64,000 nt of DNA from Pedobacter terrae (GCF_900100705.1 NZ_FNCH01000010.1:146914-210913); one strand, 5' to 3'; shown: positions 9,931-19,734, counted from the first letter of the stretch. Notes: generated from the sequence alone by a model not told the origin. Translations and numbers: made by a program.

Positions 9931-10643
9931 ATACACTTATCGCTTTTTCCGGCTCAAACCGGCTTGCGTAATTTTAATTGTTAACCAATTGCGGTATGTT
10001 GGTCGCCTACCGTGAGGTATGCCATGATATATCCTTTTCCAGGGGTAATTTTAAGGAAGTGTTTGTCGATATTAATTGAGCGGTTTACCAAACAGCGATA
10101 TAAAGCATGTCTAAATTTCGGGCAAAGAAATTCCTTTCGGCCTTAACTATAGCGCCAATAGTAGATATAGCCCGGGCCTACCGATCTTGCCTAAATAAGA
10201 TTGCTCTTTGCCAAATACGATTGCTTTAAGACAGGCATGAACACTGAAACGTTTTTACAAAACATAACCAGCCACGTTACTAAACGCGGGTTATCATTTG
10301 ATAATAATTAAAAAAGTTAATATCGACTTACGTTAAGCAACAATTTCAGCTTGATTTGTTCAGGCCGTAAACTGGCTGCATTAGTAGTCAGGCCTTTCTG
10401 TTATCATAAAAAGCCACTCGGCAGCGTTTTACTGAACAATAAACGTATTTAGGATAGGTAGGTAATTGTGGAGCATCATATCAATTTAGTTTTCTTTTTC
10501 CCTGGTTAGTAATACATTAAGAAATTGAAGATCAGCTGTCTGAAATAAATATCTGTTTTCTCATAATACATTTTGAAACTGCAAAAAGCATGGTGTTGCC
10601 TATTGAAGATTTGCAGTAAGGTTTGCTATTTGGTTAATTGAAT
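9931..10643 (-). other. Probable long untranslated leader of SusCD operon
   Basis: About 710 bases without a credible ORF on either strand. If the candidate -7 element at 10644-10651 is used, the transcript of the TIG/NHL-SusC-SusD operon would carry a leader of roughly 700 nt. No closer TAnnTTTG match facing the operon was found. Small palindromes occur (CCGG pairs near 9950, GCCCGGGC near 10170) but no known riboswitch was recognised. Confidence 0.35.
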
Positions 10644-10701
10644 CAAAGTAAAGGAATAGCGATTTTATTATCTGTTCAATATTTTGTCGATTTGTCTCAA
10701 C
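10644..10701 (-). promoter_or_regulatory. Candidate AraC/HTCS-type operator with -7 element (copy B)
   Basis: Read on minus, half-sites AAGTTGAG and ATATTGAA are 21 bp apart, and the -7-like TTACTTTG follows 21 bases after TTGAACA. Copy A at 124-181 has the same arrangement and nearly the same bases. It points toward the SusCD operon that starts at 9930. The geometry resembles the GTACAAAA promoters at 39.6 and 56.07 kb, but the half-site differs, so a different regulator is expected. Confidence 0.5.
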
Positions 10702-10728
10702 TTTGGCAAACTGATCTTACGATCTTCA

Positions 10729-11174
10729 TCATAGGCGTAACCGGCGTTGATCGATGTTTTTGTTCATCAGGTGAGTGAACGTTATGCAGGTTTTATCATA
10801 GAAAGCTGAAAAGTCGTCTATATCCGCTTTGCAAAGCCTATAAAATGAGTTTCGAATACATGTCTTTTATTACGGAGATCTGCGAAAGACTGTTTAAACA
10901 GGTATTCTGCAGCTGTAGGATAAAAACTGACGGCAAACATGCGTGATTTGGGAAAAGCAGGTTTCCGGATCGGCTCATCACAAATCCCACTAATAAAAAT
11001 TTCAAAATGATCTTGCTCATCTAGAAATAGGAATAAATCTATTTTTCCATCCGGAAGAATAATCCCGTCTATACTTTGCTCGGCATCATTTGTCACCATC
11101 CATATGCTTTCAATAAGAGGATTTAAACGCGCTAGAGGCCGCTTTGAAAGGTATGAAATTTGATATTTCGACAT
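10729..11174 (-). pseudogene. Degraded AraC-family regulator (DUF6597-type N-terminus)
   Basis: The intact first frame (ATG at 11174, stop at 10818) encodes 118 residues typical of the N-terminal sensor part of DUF6597-type AraC regulators (IIDGIILPDGKIDLF-like and SRMFAVSFYPTAAEYLF stretches). Right after the stop another frame continues the family pattern (DDFSAFYDKTCITFTHLMN, then NIDQRR) and stops at 10729-10731. The helix-turn-helix domain, normally the last 100 or so residues, is missing. At least one frameshift is therefore implied. It is divergent from the guanine deaminase gene and unlikely to bind DNA. Confidence 0.7.
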
Positions 11175-11295
11175 ACACGCTTAAAATGGAACTGGTATAT
11201 ATTGCAAACTATCATTTTTATTTATTATTACTAATCATCGGTAATAGCGATCAGCACTTTGGTAAACCAATAGCAAAAAGCACTGTTGTTATAAG

Positions 11296-11790
11296 ATGAA
11301 AATACATGAAAAGTTTATGGCTAAAGCCATTGCATTATCCGAACAGAATCTGCGGACGTTAAAAGGAGGACCATTTGGAGCTTTAATTGTGCGTGACGGT
11401 AAGATTCTGAGTGCTGAAGCCAATTCAGTTACCCAGGACTGTGATCCGACTGCTCATGCAGAAATAAATGCAATCAGGCAAGCATCAAAAAAAATCGGAA
11501 AAGCCGACCTGTCAGGTTGTACGATCTATACCAGTGCCGAACCCTGTCCGATGTGCCTAAGTGCCATTTATTGGTCCAATATTAAGCAGGTATACTATGG
11601 AAATACCAGAACTGATGCAGAGTGGGCAGGCTTTGGTGATCAATTTATTTTGGATGCCTTAAAGCAACCGATAGAAAAACAACCGATAGCATTTGAAAGG
11701 ATTATGCCCGGAGAAGCAATAAAAGCATTTGAACAATGGCGCGCGGGAGGCCAAATGCTTGAAGACAAAGTTAAAGATGGATCGTTATAA
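11296..11790 (+). CDS. guaD: Guanine deaminase
   Basis: Cytosolic zinc enzyme that converts guanine to xanthine plus ammonia in purine salvage. The cytidine/deoxycytidylate-deaminase fold motifs are complete: His54-Ala-Glu56 and PCPMC with Cys84 and Cys87 (zinc ligands H54, C84, C87; proton shuttle E56). The residues around them (GGPFGALIVRDG, TSAEPCPMCLSAIYW, EWAGFGDQFI) match the Bacillus GuaD type rather than TadA, and the 164-residue length fits. It stands alone on + and converges on the amylase gene; a hairpin lies between them. Confidence 0.87.
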   Translation: MKIHEKFMAKAIALSEQNLRTLKGGPFGALIVRDGKILSAEANSVTQDCDPTAHAEINAIRQASKKIGKADLSGCTIYTSAEPCPMCLSAIYWSNIKQVYYGNTRTDAEWAGFGDQFILDALKQPIEKQPIAFERIMPGEAIKAFEQWRAGGQMLEDKVKDGSL

Positions 11791-11897
11791 TTTATTTAAT
11801 CATGTCGCCGTTAAGATGCTAAAAATTATTCCTTATCAAATGATCAGCTGTTATAAAACAGCATGTAAAACCAATTAACCAGACCATGCTACGGGTT

Positions 11898-11918
11898 CCC
11901 CTCCTTAATTAGGAGGGG
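11898..11918. terminator. Bidirectional hairpin between guaD and amylase genes
   Basis: A perfect 8-bp GC-rich stem, CCCCTCCT / AGGAGGGG, with loop TAATT lies between convergent genes. Flanking CATGC and GCATG can extend the structure. There is no long T tract. Confidence 0.55.
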
Positions 11919-11990
11919 AGTAAACTACCGCATGCTGTAACCTGATTTATGTCTTAAGTTAATGTGAGAAATGCGCTATGTTCGGATTAT

Positions 11991-13481
11991 TCAATCCGCT
12001 TTCAGGGTATAAACCGACACGGAGCCTGCTTCGCAGTAAAATTCTGCCCACCCATCCTGATCTATGGTAATTTCTCTGTCGCAATGCCCCAGATAATCGC
12101 TGAAAATCTTGCCTGCAAACTCAACACCCATTTCCATCCGCTTATTTCCAGCTTCACCGTTTGATAAAACCACCGCAAGGCCCGAACCCTGATGTTCCTC
12201 ATCTCCAGAACGTGTCCAGCCAATGCAACTTGGATAATCAAAATAATCGCGTTGAAAACCATAGGCAAATGTTTTTCTCAACTGTAGTAATGCCTCCAGC
12301 TGAGGAAGTGCCTCCATCGTTACCTCATGATCTTTTCCATCGTTCCCTTTGTCGGTATATTCTGATCCGTATACATCTGCATAAAAAACACAAGGATATC
12401 CTGCTTCCCGAAGTAAGATTATTGCATAAGCATGTGCCCTGAACCATGGCTCTACCGTCTGTTCTAAAGATTGGAGTGGTTGGGTATCGTGGTTTTCAAC
12501 CAAGGTTACGGCTAACTCTGGTCTTACCGAAACCAGCGATCCATTCAATATGGTGCTCAGGTCATATTGTTCGCCTTCCTTGCTGGCACGGGAGAAATTA
12601 GCCTGAAGACTGGCATCGAATAACGACATCCGGCCCTGGGTAGCATCAATATAATCCAACATGGCCTGCGGATCGTATGGCGACCAATATTCACCCACTG
12701 TAAACAGTTCTTTGCCTGTTTCGGCCCGAAGATAGTCCAGCCATTCATTATAAAAACCAGCAGGCATATGTTTAATCGCATCTAAACGCATTCCATCAAA
12801 ACCTGTGGTTTGGTAAAACCACATCCCCCATCGCTTTAACTCCTCTCTTACAGCAGGATTACGAAAATCAATATCGGTCAGCATCAGGTAATCATAATTT
12901 CCATTTTCAGTATCAAGCACATCTTCCCATCCTGATCCATATTGGTTTTGAATACTGTACACCGCTGACTCCTGGGTACGCGCATCGTAATCTACCCCCG
13001 TAAAACATTGAAAATCCCATTTAAATTCGGAATATTTTCCACCACGGCCTGGATAGGTAAATTTGGTATAAGCATCGATCTCAAAAGGTTCAGAGATGAA
13101 TTCATTTCTGTTTTCCGGGTTTACCTTGCGCACCATTACCGGCTCATGGTCATCTGCTCCGCCAAGGTGGTTCAGCACAATATCTACGTAAACATTTATA
13201 CCGGCCTCCTGCGCAGATTTGATCGCCAGAAGATATTCTTCTTTAGTTCCGTATTTTGTGGCAATGCTCCCTTTTTGGTCAAATTCGCCAAGATCATATA
13301 AGTCGTAAGAATCATAACCAGTTGAATCTTTGCCATCCATCCCTTTGTGCGCCGGAGGCAGCCAAATAGTGTCTATCCCCATTTCTTTTAATTTAGCAGC
13401 ATCTTGTTGTACCTTTTTCCAAAGGCTGCCATCGTTGGGATAGTACCATTCAAAGTACTGCAACATCGTATGATTTTCCAT
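11991..13481 (-). CDS. Cytoplasmic GH13 alpha-amylase
   Basis: A 496-residue alpha-amylase that hydrolyses alpha-1,4 bonds of starch, glycogen or maltodextrins. It resembles the liquefying/cytoplasmic bacterial group (GH13_5-like: starts MLQYFEWYYPNDG, no signal peptide). The GH13 conserved regions are present: DIVLNH (100-105), GMRLDAIKHM with nucleophile Asp234, GEYWSPY with acid/base Glu264, and ENHDTQ with Asp332. It has no neighbours on the same strand and is probably monocistronic. It may act on storage glycogen or imported maltodextrin. No PUL partner is visible close by. Confidence 0.93.
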   Translation of the reverse strand: MENHTMLQYFEWYYPNDGSLWKKVQQDAAKLKEMGIDTIWLPPAHKGMDGKDSTGYDSYDLYDLGEFDQKGSIATKYGTKEEYLLAIKSAQEAGINVYVDIVLNHLGGADDHEPVMVRKVNPENRNEFISEPFEIDAYTKFTYPGRGGKYSEFKWDFQCFTGVDYDARTQESAVYSIQNQYGSGWEDVLDTENGNYDYLMLTDIDFRNPAVREELKRWGMWFYQTTGFDGMRLDAIKHMPAGFYNEWLDYLRAETGKELFTVGEYWSPYDPQAMLDYIDATQGRMSLFDASLQANFSRASKEGEQYDLSTILNGSLVSVRPELAVTLVENHDTQPLQSLEQTVEPWFRAHAYAIILLREAGYPCVFYADVYGSEYTDKGNDGKDHEVTMEALPQLEALLQLRKTFAYGFQRDYFDYPSCIGWTRSGDEEHQGSGLAVVLSNGEAGNKRMEMGVEFAGKIFSDYLGHCDREITIDQDGWAEFYCEAGSVSVYTLKAD

Positions 13482-13860
13482 CTTTAAATAAATTTAGTAG
13501 TGCATATACCTTGTAAATGGTGTTATTGTTTTGAAATTCACCAATACCTGATTAATTTGTTTTATAATAGGCAGTTTTGAGATACAGATGACTAACCGCC
13601 ATACCTTTTCAGCGTGGAAACAGAATGGTGCAATACCAAACGGCCACACCATTTGCCTGTTGTTTTGTAATACACTTAAACAGACCGTCCAAGCTGAAAG
13701 AAAAAATACAATAAGCGTCTTGGTTAGTGATACTAAATTAAATAGAATTGGCCATTTATTTAATATACCAACGAGGTAATTACTGCCTGTTTCATGAAAT
13801 TTGTCAATTTTTGGGTAACTTAGCAACAAGTTACTAGTTGATTTTGGGAAATAACCAATA
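13482..13860. other. Intergenic region between divergent amylase and sigma-factor genes
   Basis: This 379-base stretch must hold the promoters of both flanking divergent genes. A sequence close to the -7 consensus (TAACTTAG, about 13815) lies shortly before the sigma-factor ATG but lacks a good -33 partner. The open frames here look non-coding. Confidence 0.4.
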
Positions 13861-14469
13861 ATGGGTAAGATAATTCAGCAATTACATAATGAGACCGAAC
13901 TTTTTGCAAAACTTGCTACGGGTGATGAGCAATCTTTCGACATTATTTATCGCCATTATGTAAAAAGGTTATATCCGTATATTGAAAAGCTGGTAAAAAT
14001 TCCCGAGCTGGCCGAAGAATTGGTCCAGGAGATTTTTGTTCAGATATGGATCAACCGACTTGCATTTTCAAACGTACAGCACCCCACGGCCTACCTCTTC
14101 AGTATCGCAAACAGACAGGCCCTGAAATACCTTAAAAAGATTGCAAATGATGAGCGGATTTTACAGCGCATCACGAGCCATATTGAGCCTTCCAGAAACG
14201 AAACCGAAGAACAAATGGTATTACGTGAAAGCGTGGAAGTGATTAAAGAAGCCGTTGCACAACTTCCGGATCAACGCCGTTTGATATGGGAATTGAGCAG
14301 AAATGAGGGGCTTAGTCATGAGCAGATTGCAGCAAAGCTTAACATCTCTAAAAATACGGTCAAAAATCAAATGGTCCATTCCCTCAGGTACGTACGGGAA
14401 TTCCTCAGTAAACGTGATATCTCGTTGCCAATTTTAATAATTATCTTTCTGATTAACAGGAAAATATAA
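13861..14469 (+). CDS. ECF RNA polymerase sigma factor (sigma-70 family, FecI-like)
   Basis: A 202-residue extracytoplasmic-function sigma factor of the Bacteroidota FecI-like type. Region 2 (about 25-90) includes FDIIYRHYVKRLYPYIEKL and LAEELVQEIFVQIW. Region 4 (about 130-185) includes LPDQRRLIWELSRNEGLSH and EQIAAKLNISKNTVKNQM. It ends in a short hydrophobic tail (PILIIIFLI), common in this group. The FecR anti-sigma gene follows 92 bases later, then a SusC carrying an STN domain. This is the classic cell-surface signalling arrangement, so it probably controls the SusCD-TlpA operon downstream. Confidence 0.92.
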   Translation: MGKIIQQLHNETELFAKLATGDEQSFDIIYRHYVKRLYPYIEKLVKIPELAEELVQEIFVQIWINRLAFSNVQHPTAYLFSIANRQALKYLKKIANDERILQRITSHIEPSRNETEEQMVLRESVEVIKEAVAQLPDQRRLIWELSRNEGLSHEQIAAKLNISKNTVKNQMVHSLRYVREFLSKRDISLPILIIIFLINRKI

Positions 14470-14561
14470 GTTTTTCATCATTTCGAATAGTCCTATATAA
14501 GCTATTATCGTACTTATCAATTAAACAGCGTAAAATAAATCACGGGCTACATTGATATCAA

Positions 14562-15737
14562 ATGCAGAAAGAATCATCCTCTATTGAAGTACTATTTACG
14601 AAATATACCCGTGGCGAGGCTACCACTGAAGAAACCCTTCAGCTTTTTAAGCTCATTGGTTCAGGTTGCCATGATGTTGACATTAGCGAACGTTTAGCCT
14701 CCGAACTAGACCATACCGACCCAGCCGATAGATACGAAACTGCCTGGGAAACATCTTTAGCTCGTATTAAAGCGCAAGCTTTTGAACCTAAGCAAAGCGC
14801 CTTAAAACGAAAGTACATTAGACTGTGGCCCCGGATTTTAACAGCTGGCGCAGCACTCTTAATCCTTGCCTTTGGAATCAATCATTTCATGTCCAGAGAG
14901 ACTGCCCATAGTTACGAACATTTAACGCAAAATGATATTGCACCCGGTAAAATTGGTGCAACCTTAACACTGGCCAACGGCAAAACCATCAATTTGGGGA
15001 CTATAGCCAGTGGAGAATCGATCAAGGAAAATGGCATTGTTATTTCTAAAACTTCTGATGGACAATTGCTATACCAAAGCCATCAAAACAAAAATGATAC
15101 GCAAGATCTGCACACCTTATCAACTGCGTTGGGGCAAACCTATGCCCTTACCCTGCCAGATCAAACCAAAGTGTGGTTAAATGCCGCCTCAAGTTTAACC
15201 TATCACAGTACGCTCAAAGGGAAGGGCGTACGGAGCGTTCAGCTTAAAGGAGAAGCCTATTTTGAGGTAGCCAAAGATAAAACCCGCCCTTTCTTAGTAG
15301 AAAGTGGAACACAAATAGTTGAAGTATTAGGTACACATTTTAATGTCAATGCCTACGCGGATGAAAAAACGTATAGAACAACTTTGCTCGAAGGTAGCGT
15401 CAAAATTACAGATCACGCTCAAAGCAGTATAATACTTCCTGGATACCAGGCTGCTACGTCAAACGGAGAGATCAAATTAAGCCAGGTGGATACAGACTTT
15501 GCCGTAGCCTGGAAAAGCAATAATTTTACATTCGATCGCCTCGACATTAAGGAAATTATGCGAATGATAGCCCGATGGTACGATGTTGAGGTCATCTACA
15601 AAGAAGAAATTCCTTCTGGTAAATTCTGGGGATCTGTATCACGATTCGACCGTATTTCTCAAGTATTGATTCCGCTAGAAGCCACCGGAAATGTGCATTT
15701 TAAAATCGAAGGCAGAAAGGTGTATGTCTATCGATAA
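14562..15737 (+). CDS. FecR-family anti-sigma factor with DUF4974
   Basis: A 391-residue inner-membrane anti-sigma regulator. A cytoplasmic N-terminal segment (1-85) would hold the sigma factor. One membrane span follows (about 88-108, RILTAGAALLILAFGI). The periplasmic FecR domain comes next (about 180-285, LPDQTKVWLNAASSLTYHS and RTTLLEGSVKI), and the C-terminal DUF4974 domain (about 320-391) ends in FKIEGRKVYVYR. Its expected partners are the sigma factor at 13861 and the STN domain of the SusC at 16077. Confidence 0.92.
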   Translation: MQKESSSIEVLFTKYTRGEATTEETLQLFKLIGSGCHDVDISERLASELDHTDPADRYETAWETSLARIKAQAFEPKQSALKRKYIRLWPRILTAGAALLILAFGINHFMSRETAHSYEHLTQNDIAPGKIGATLTLANGKTINLGTIASGESIKENGIVISKTSDGQLLYQSHQNKNDTQDLHTLSTALGQTYALTLPDQTKVWLNAASSLTYHSTLKGKGVRSVQLKGEAYFEVAKDKTRPFLVESGTQIVEVLGTHFNVNAYADEKTYRTTLLEGSVKITDHAQSSIILPGYQAATSNGEIKLSQVDTDFAVAWKSNNFTFDRLDIKEIMRMIARWYDVEVIYKEEIPSGKFWGSVSRFDRISQVLIPLEATGNVHFKIEGRKVYVYR

Positions 15738-16076
15738 TCGCGCTGGTGTAACAGCTGCTGCAGATAACAGACAATTCATTTCCAATACCCATTAAAAACC
15801 AGACCGCAAACAACAAATTTCCGGACAGAAATAATCAATCAATTAACCACCAAACAAACCAAACTAATGAAAGAAATGATACGAAAGCCATACTAAACAA
15901 CATTTAACTGGAGGTAACCATACCCTGATTGCAGTCAGGATATGGTAGATACTGGCCTCGAAATAATTATCAACGATTTGCAGATGTTATAGTCTACCTG
16001 ACAACGGCATCATGCATTAACCAGACAACCAAACTTAGACAATAATGCGCACTAAAGCAATATTGACGGTATTCCA
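15738..16076 (+). other. Leader/intergenic region before STN-SusC gene
   Basis: These 339 bases hold the hairpin at 15917-15946 and several A-rich stretches. A short frame that begins with ATG at 16045 stops quickly and is out of frame with SusC. A promoter for the cognate ECF sigma factor is expected here, but I cannot recognise it. Confidence 0.4.
15917..15946 (+). promoter_or_regulatory. Leader hairpin upstream of STN-SusC
   Basis: ACCATA and CCTGA pair with TCAGG and TATGGT around a 6-base loop, with one C/A mismatch, giving an 11-bp stem. It lies about 130 bases upstream of the earliest SusC start. It has no T tract, so it is not an obvious terminator. Role unknown. Confidence 0.35.
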
Positions 16077-19000
16077 TTGTACCGTTTAAGTCCTTGTCGC
16101 AACCTAAATAATGTGTTAAAAAAACTAAAAATTAAACAGGATATACGCAGGTGTATTCATAAAATTTGGCTGATGATGCGATTAACCACCGTAATTTTAA
16201 TAGCCCTGCTGGTACAGGTAAGTGCCGCCGGCTTTGCTCAAAAAATCAGCTTAGACAAGTCGAAGGCCTCGCTGGAAGAGGTAATTAAAACCCTTCGTGT
16301 ACAGAGTGGATATAACTTTGTAGTGCCTGGCGATTTACTGGACGATGCAAAAGCGGTTACCATAAGGGTTCGAAATGCAGACTTCAAAAAGGTGCTGGAA
16401 CAGATTTTCGAAAATCAACCCATTGCATACGAAATCAATAACAACACAGTAACATTAAAATCCAAACCAAAAACTATTTTTGAAAACATCTTTGAGCGAT
16501 TACGATCCATCACCGTAACCGGAAAAGTAGTGGACGAACTTACAGGGAGTCCGCTGGCTGGTGCCAACATTATGGTAAAGGGCCAAAAGCAATTTACGCG
16601 TGCTGGAGCTGATGGTCATTTTGTGCTTCAAAACGTTAATGAAGATGCCATTCTGCTTATCAGTTATATTGGTTACACGACCAAAGATGTTAAAGCTGCA
16701 AAAGATCTTGGGGTGATCAGACTGGGTGTTGATGTCGGCAAATTAGAAGACGTAGCGGTTACAGTGAACACCGGTTACCAGAGGATAAAACCAGAACAGA
16801 GTACCGGTTCAGTTGCTCAACTCGGCACAAAAGAATATGAATCGAGGGTAAGCTCCAATTTCCTGGACGGATTGGTAAACAGATTGCCTGGATTGCTAAT
16901 TAATAACGACGTACAGTTTACAAGTACGGTACCAGGCAGCGGACAATCGACACGGCCGCTATTTAATATCCGCGGCATTTCTACCATGTCGGCGAACCAA
17001 AGTCCGCTAATTGTTGTAGACGGTTATCCAACCGAATTAACCCTGGAAATGATCGACCCCAATGAGATCAAATCTGTAACCATCCTTAAAGATGCAGCTT
17101 CAGCAACCATATATGGCGTAAGGGCATCAAATGGTGTGATTGTTATAGAAAGAAAACAGGCCAATCCCGGCGCTGCACAGTTCAATTTCAGGACGACACT
17201 GGGTTTAAGACCCGAAGAAAATTATAGCCGTTACCGTTGGGATCCACAGGCATCAGCCATTAATGCCAGCTACCTGCGGGAAAGGCAAGCACTAATTATC
17301 ACACCAACGAGCTGGTCCTCTTTATATGGAACGGCATCGGGTGTAGGTGGAAATGTCAGGCGCTCTACCCCTTATTACATCCAGGCGCAGCTTGCTGCTG
17401 GAATTATTACCGCTGAACAGGCCGAAAGTTCATTTGCAGAACTGGCAAATTATGACAACCTGGATGATTACAGCCGCCTGTTCCTAAGAACTGCGGCGAC
17501 ACAAACCAATACATTAAATGTTTCTGGTGGTACGCCTAATGCACTGTATTACATTACAGCGAATTACACCAATAACCGGGACAATAAAATTTTAAACGAC
17601 AACAACAGATTTTTACTAACCGGCCGTACCACACTGAAGTTGAGCCGAAAATTGACCCTTGAGCTCACCACCGAGTATCAGGAACAGCGCACGAATGGTG
17701 CACCAGTGCCTGGTCCGGCCGATTTTGCAGGTTACGAACGTTATGAAGATGTGAACGGTAACCCTGCTCCCATCATCTCTAAAAGTTATGCGCCGGTTTT
17801 CAATACCGTACTTTTGTCACAAGGTTTGTTAGACCAGAACTATTATCCACTGGTTGATGCGCAGTTAGTGAATGATAAAACGCAAACACTGAACAGTAAA
17901 ACCATTGCCAACTTTAATTATGACCTTGGAAAGGGCTTTAATCTTCTGTTTGGGGGAGTATATGAAACCTCCAGGTCCGAAATCAGGCATTTAGCCGGAC
18001 GCGGTTCTTCAGAAGTGAATGCCTGGGTGAATAACTATACGGTTACGCCTACAACTGCCAATCCCTCGCTGGCTTTCAAAAGAAACCTGCCTGACGGCGA
18101 CTTCCTTCGGCAGCAGAACGCCAGCAATACCGGATATACTGCCCGTACCCAGTTAAATTTTAATAAAGTAATTGGGAATCATTCATTTAATGCCATAGCC
18201 GGGGGCGAATTGCGAAATATCATCAGCAAAGGTAATTTGGCTTCCTACTTTGGTTACAATGATCAAAGTTTGTTGCAACAACCGGTAGATTATGCTTCCA
18301 TTTTTGGTGGCTTAGCCGCCGTACGCGGCACGCTGGTTACCAGCAATACACTTGGACAACTGACTGACTTTTTTAATCAATCGTATAACGAGGATCGGTT
18401 TTTATCTGCTTTCTCCAACGTGGTTTATTCTTTTAAAAATAAATATTCATTATCAGGAAGTATCCGTATCGATCAATCCAACTTGTTTGGTAGCGACCCT
18501 AAATATAAATACAAGCCCTTATGGTCGGTCGGTGCAGCCTGGAACATAGACCGGGAGCACTTTCTGAGTAAGCTTAACTGGCTTCACCAATTAAAGTTGC
18601 GGAGTGCTTTTGGCTTTAATGGAAATGTGGCCAAACTTTCGCTTCCACAGGTTATTGCGCAGGCTCAAAATAATATACAAAACACCCCGACACTAAGCTC
18701 CCTGATATTGGTTTCAAATGCCAATACCGGCCTGCGTTGGGAACAGACTGCAAACTTTAACCTGGGTCTTGATTTCAATATTTTTAAAAATATTAGTGGC
18801 AACATAGATTATTATACCAAGAAAACAACTGATGTGATGGGCAACTCGTCCATCGATCCAACTTTAGGTGCCCCTTCAGCCTTGGTCAACTATGCCAGTA
18901 TCAGAAATAATGGATTGGAATTCAGTCTGAAAGCGGACTGGATAGCTAACAAAAACTTTAACTGGAACACGGGCGTGGTGATTGCCAAAAATAGCAGCAA

Positions 19001-19724
19001 AGTACTTGATGTTTATCGAACCGGACGCTACGACCCACAAATAATAGATGTATTAGGTTTTGTAAGTGGTTATCCCGTAGGTGCAATATTCTCTTATAAT
19101 ACCAAAGGTCTAAATAGCGAAGGACATCCCATTATTTTAGATCCAAAAGGCAATGAATATGTAGTCAATACTAGTAACTCAACCAATCCGCTGGCGATTG
19201 CCATGTCGAGCAAAGATTCCGGATTGGTACAATATTCGGGAACTACGGTTCCAAGTATTAACGCCGGACTGAGTAACCGTATAGATGTGGGTAATTTCTA
19301 CTTCTTCGCCATGGTAAATTACTATGGGGGATTTAAAGTGCGGGTACCCAGACCTAATCCGGCAGATGTGAGGCCTTTGGAAGGCTCCAATAACTTTTGG
19401 CGGGCTGCAGGTGATGAGTTGAAAACAGACATTCCCAATCTGGTTGACTTAAACAGTCCAAACCCATCATGGGCTTACCGGTACAATAGTAATTACCTGG
19501 TACATGGCGATTACCTGACCATTGGAGATATTACTGCTTCTTATCGTTTGAATGACCTCAATTTTATAAAAAAGGCAGGCTTCAAAAATTTCGAAATAAA
19601 GGCTCAGGTTTCGAATCTCTACACGGTTGGATTTAACCGTTACAACTATAGCCCTGGTACCGGAAGTTACGCTAAATCATATGTAACCCCTACCTATACG
19701 CTGGGCTTATTCACTAACTTCTAA
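16077..19724 (+). CDS. SusC/RagA-family TonB-linked transporter with STN signalling domain
   Basis: A large outer membrane TonB-dependent transporter (up to 1215 residues). After the signal peptide (LIALLVQVSAAGFAQ) comes an STN domain (about 53-130, LEEVIKTLRVQSGYNFVV), then a carboxypeptidase-regulatory-like domain (about 145-230), then a plug with the SusC hallmarks LIVVDGYPTELTLEMID and SVTILKDAASATIYGVRASN, then the barrel. The STN domain and the upstream sigma/FecR pair indicate trans-envelope signalling. Start uncertain: TTG at 16077 gives the basic N-terminal extension typical of relatives, GTG at 16113 is possible, and the first ATGs are 16173 and 16176. SusD follows after 10 bases. 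Confidence 0.92.
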   Translation: MYRLSPCRNLNNVLKKLKIKQDIRRCIHKIWLMMRLTTVILIALLVQVSAAGFAQKISLDKSKASLEEVIKTLRVQSGYNFVVPGDLLDDAKAVTIRVRNADFKKVLEQIFENQPIAYEINNNTVTLKSKPKTIFENIFERLRSITVTGKVVDELTGSPLAGANIMVKGQKQFTRAGADGHFVLQNVNEDAILLISYIGYTTKDVKAAKDLGVIRLGVDVGKLEDVAVTVNTGYQRIKPEQSTGSVAQLGTKEYESRVSSNFLDGLVNRLPGLLINNDVQFTSTVPGSGQSTRPLFNIRGISTMSANQSPLIVVDGYPTELTLEMIDPNEIKSVTILKDAASATIYGVRASNGVIVIERKQANPGAAQFNFRTTLGLRPEENYSRYRWDPQASAINASYLRERQALIITPTSWSSLYGTASGVGGNVRRSTPYYIQAQLAAGIITAEQAESSFAELANYDNLDDYSRLFLRTAATQTNTLNVSGGTPNALYYITANYTNNRDNKILNDNNRFLLTGRTTLKLSRKLTLELTTEYQEQRTNGAPVPGPADFAGYERYEDVNGNPAPIISKSYAPVFNTVLLSQGLLDQNYYPLVDAQLVNDKTQTLNSKTIANFNYDLGKGFNLLFGGVYETSRSEIRHLAGRGSSEVNAWVNNYTVTPTTANPSLAFKRNLPDGDFLRQQNASNTGYTARTQLNFNKVIGNHSFNAIAGGELRNIISKGNLASYFGYNDQSLLQQPVDYASIFGGLAAVRGTLVTSNTLGQLTDFFNQSYNEDRFLSAFSNVVYSFKNKYSLSGSIRIDQSNLFGSDPKYKYKPLWSVGAAWNIDREHFLSKLNWLHQLKLRSAFGFNGNVAKLSLPQVIAQAQNNIQNTPTLSSLILVSNANTGLRWEQTANFNLGLDFNIFKNISGNIDYYTKKTTDVMGNSSIDPTLGAPSALVNYASIRNNGLEFSLKADWIANKNFNWNTGVVIAKNSSKVLDVYRTGRYDPQIIDVLGFVSGYPVGAIFSYNTKGLNSEGHPIILDPKGNEYVVNTSNSTNPLAIAMSSKDSGLVQYSGTTVPSINAGLSNRIDVGNFYFFAMVNYYGGFKVRVPRPNPADVRPLEGSNNFWRAAGDELKTDIPNLVDLNSPNPSWAYRYNSNYLVHGDYLTIGDITASYRLNDLNFIKKAGFKNFEIKAQVSNLYTVGFNRYNYSPGTGSYAKSYVTPTYTLGLFTNF

Positions 19725-19734
19725 AATTATACTG

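Noticed and set aside
10662..10710. Further AraC-like remnant (RQIDKILN) downstream of the pseudogene
   Set aside because: It needs another frame change and coincides with operator copy B, whose DNA-level match to 124-181 explains the similarity.
13494..13829. 111-residue minus-strand open frame between amylase and sigma-factor genes
   Set aside because: No family resemblance, low-complexity hydrophobic and aromatic content, and it fills the space needed for divergent promoters. Treated as chance.
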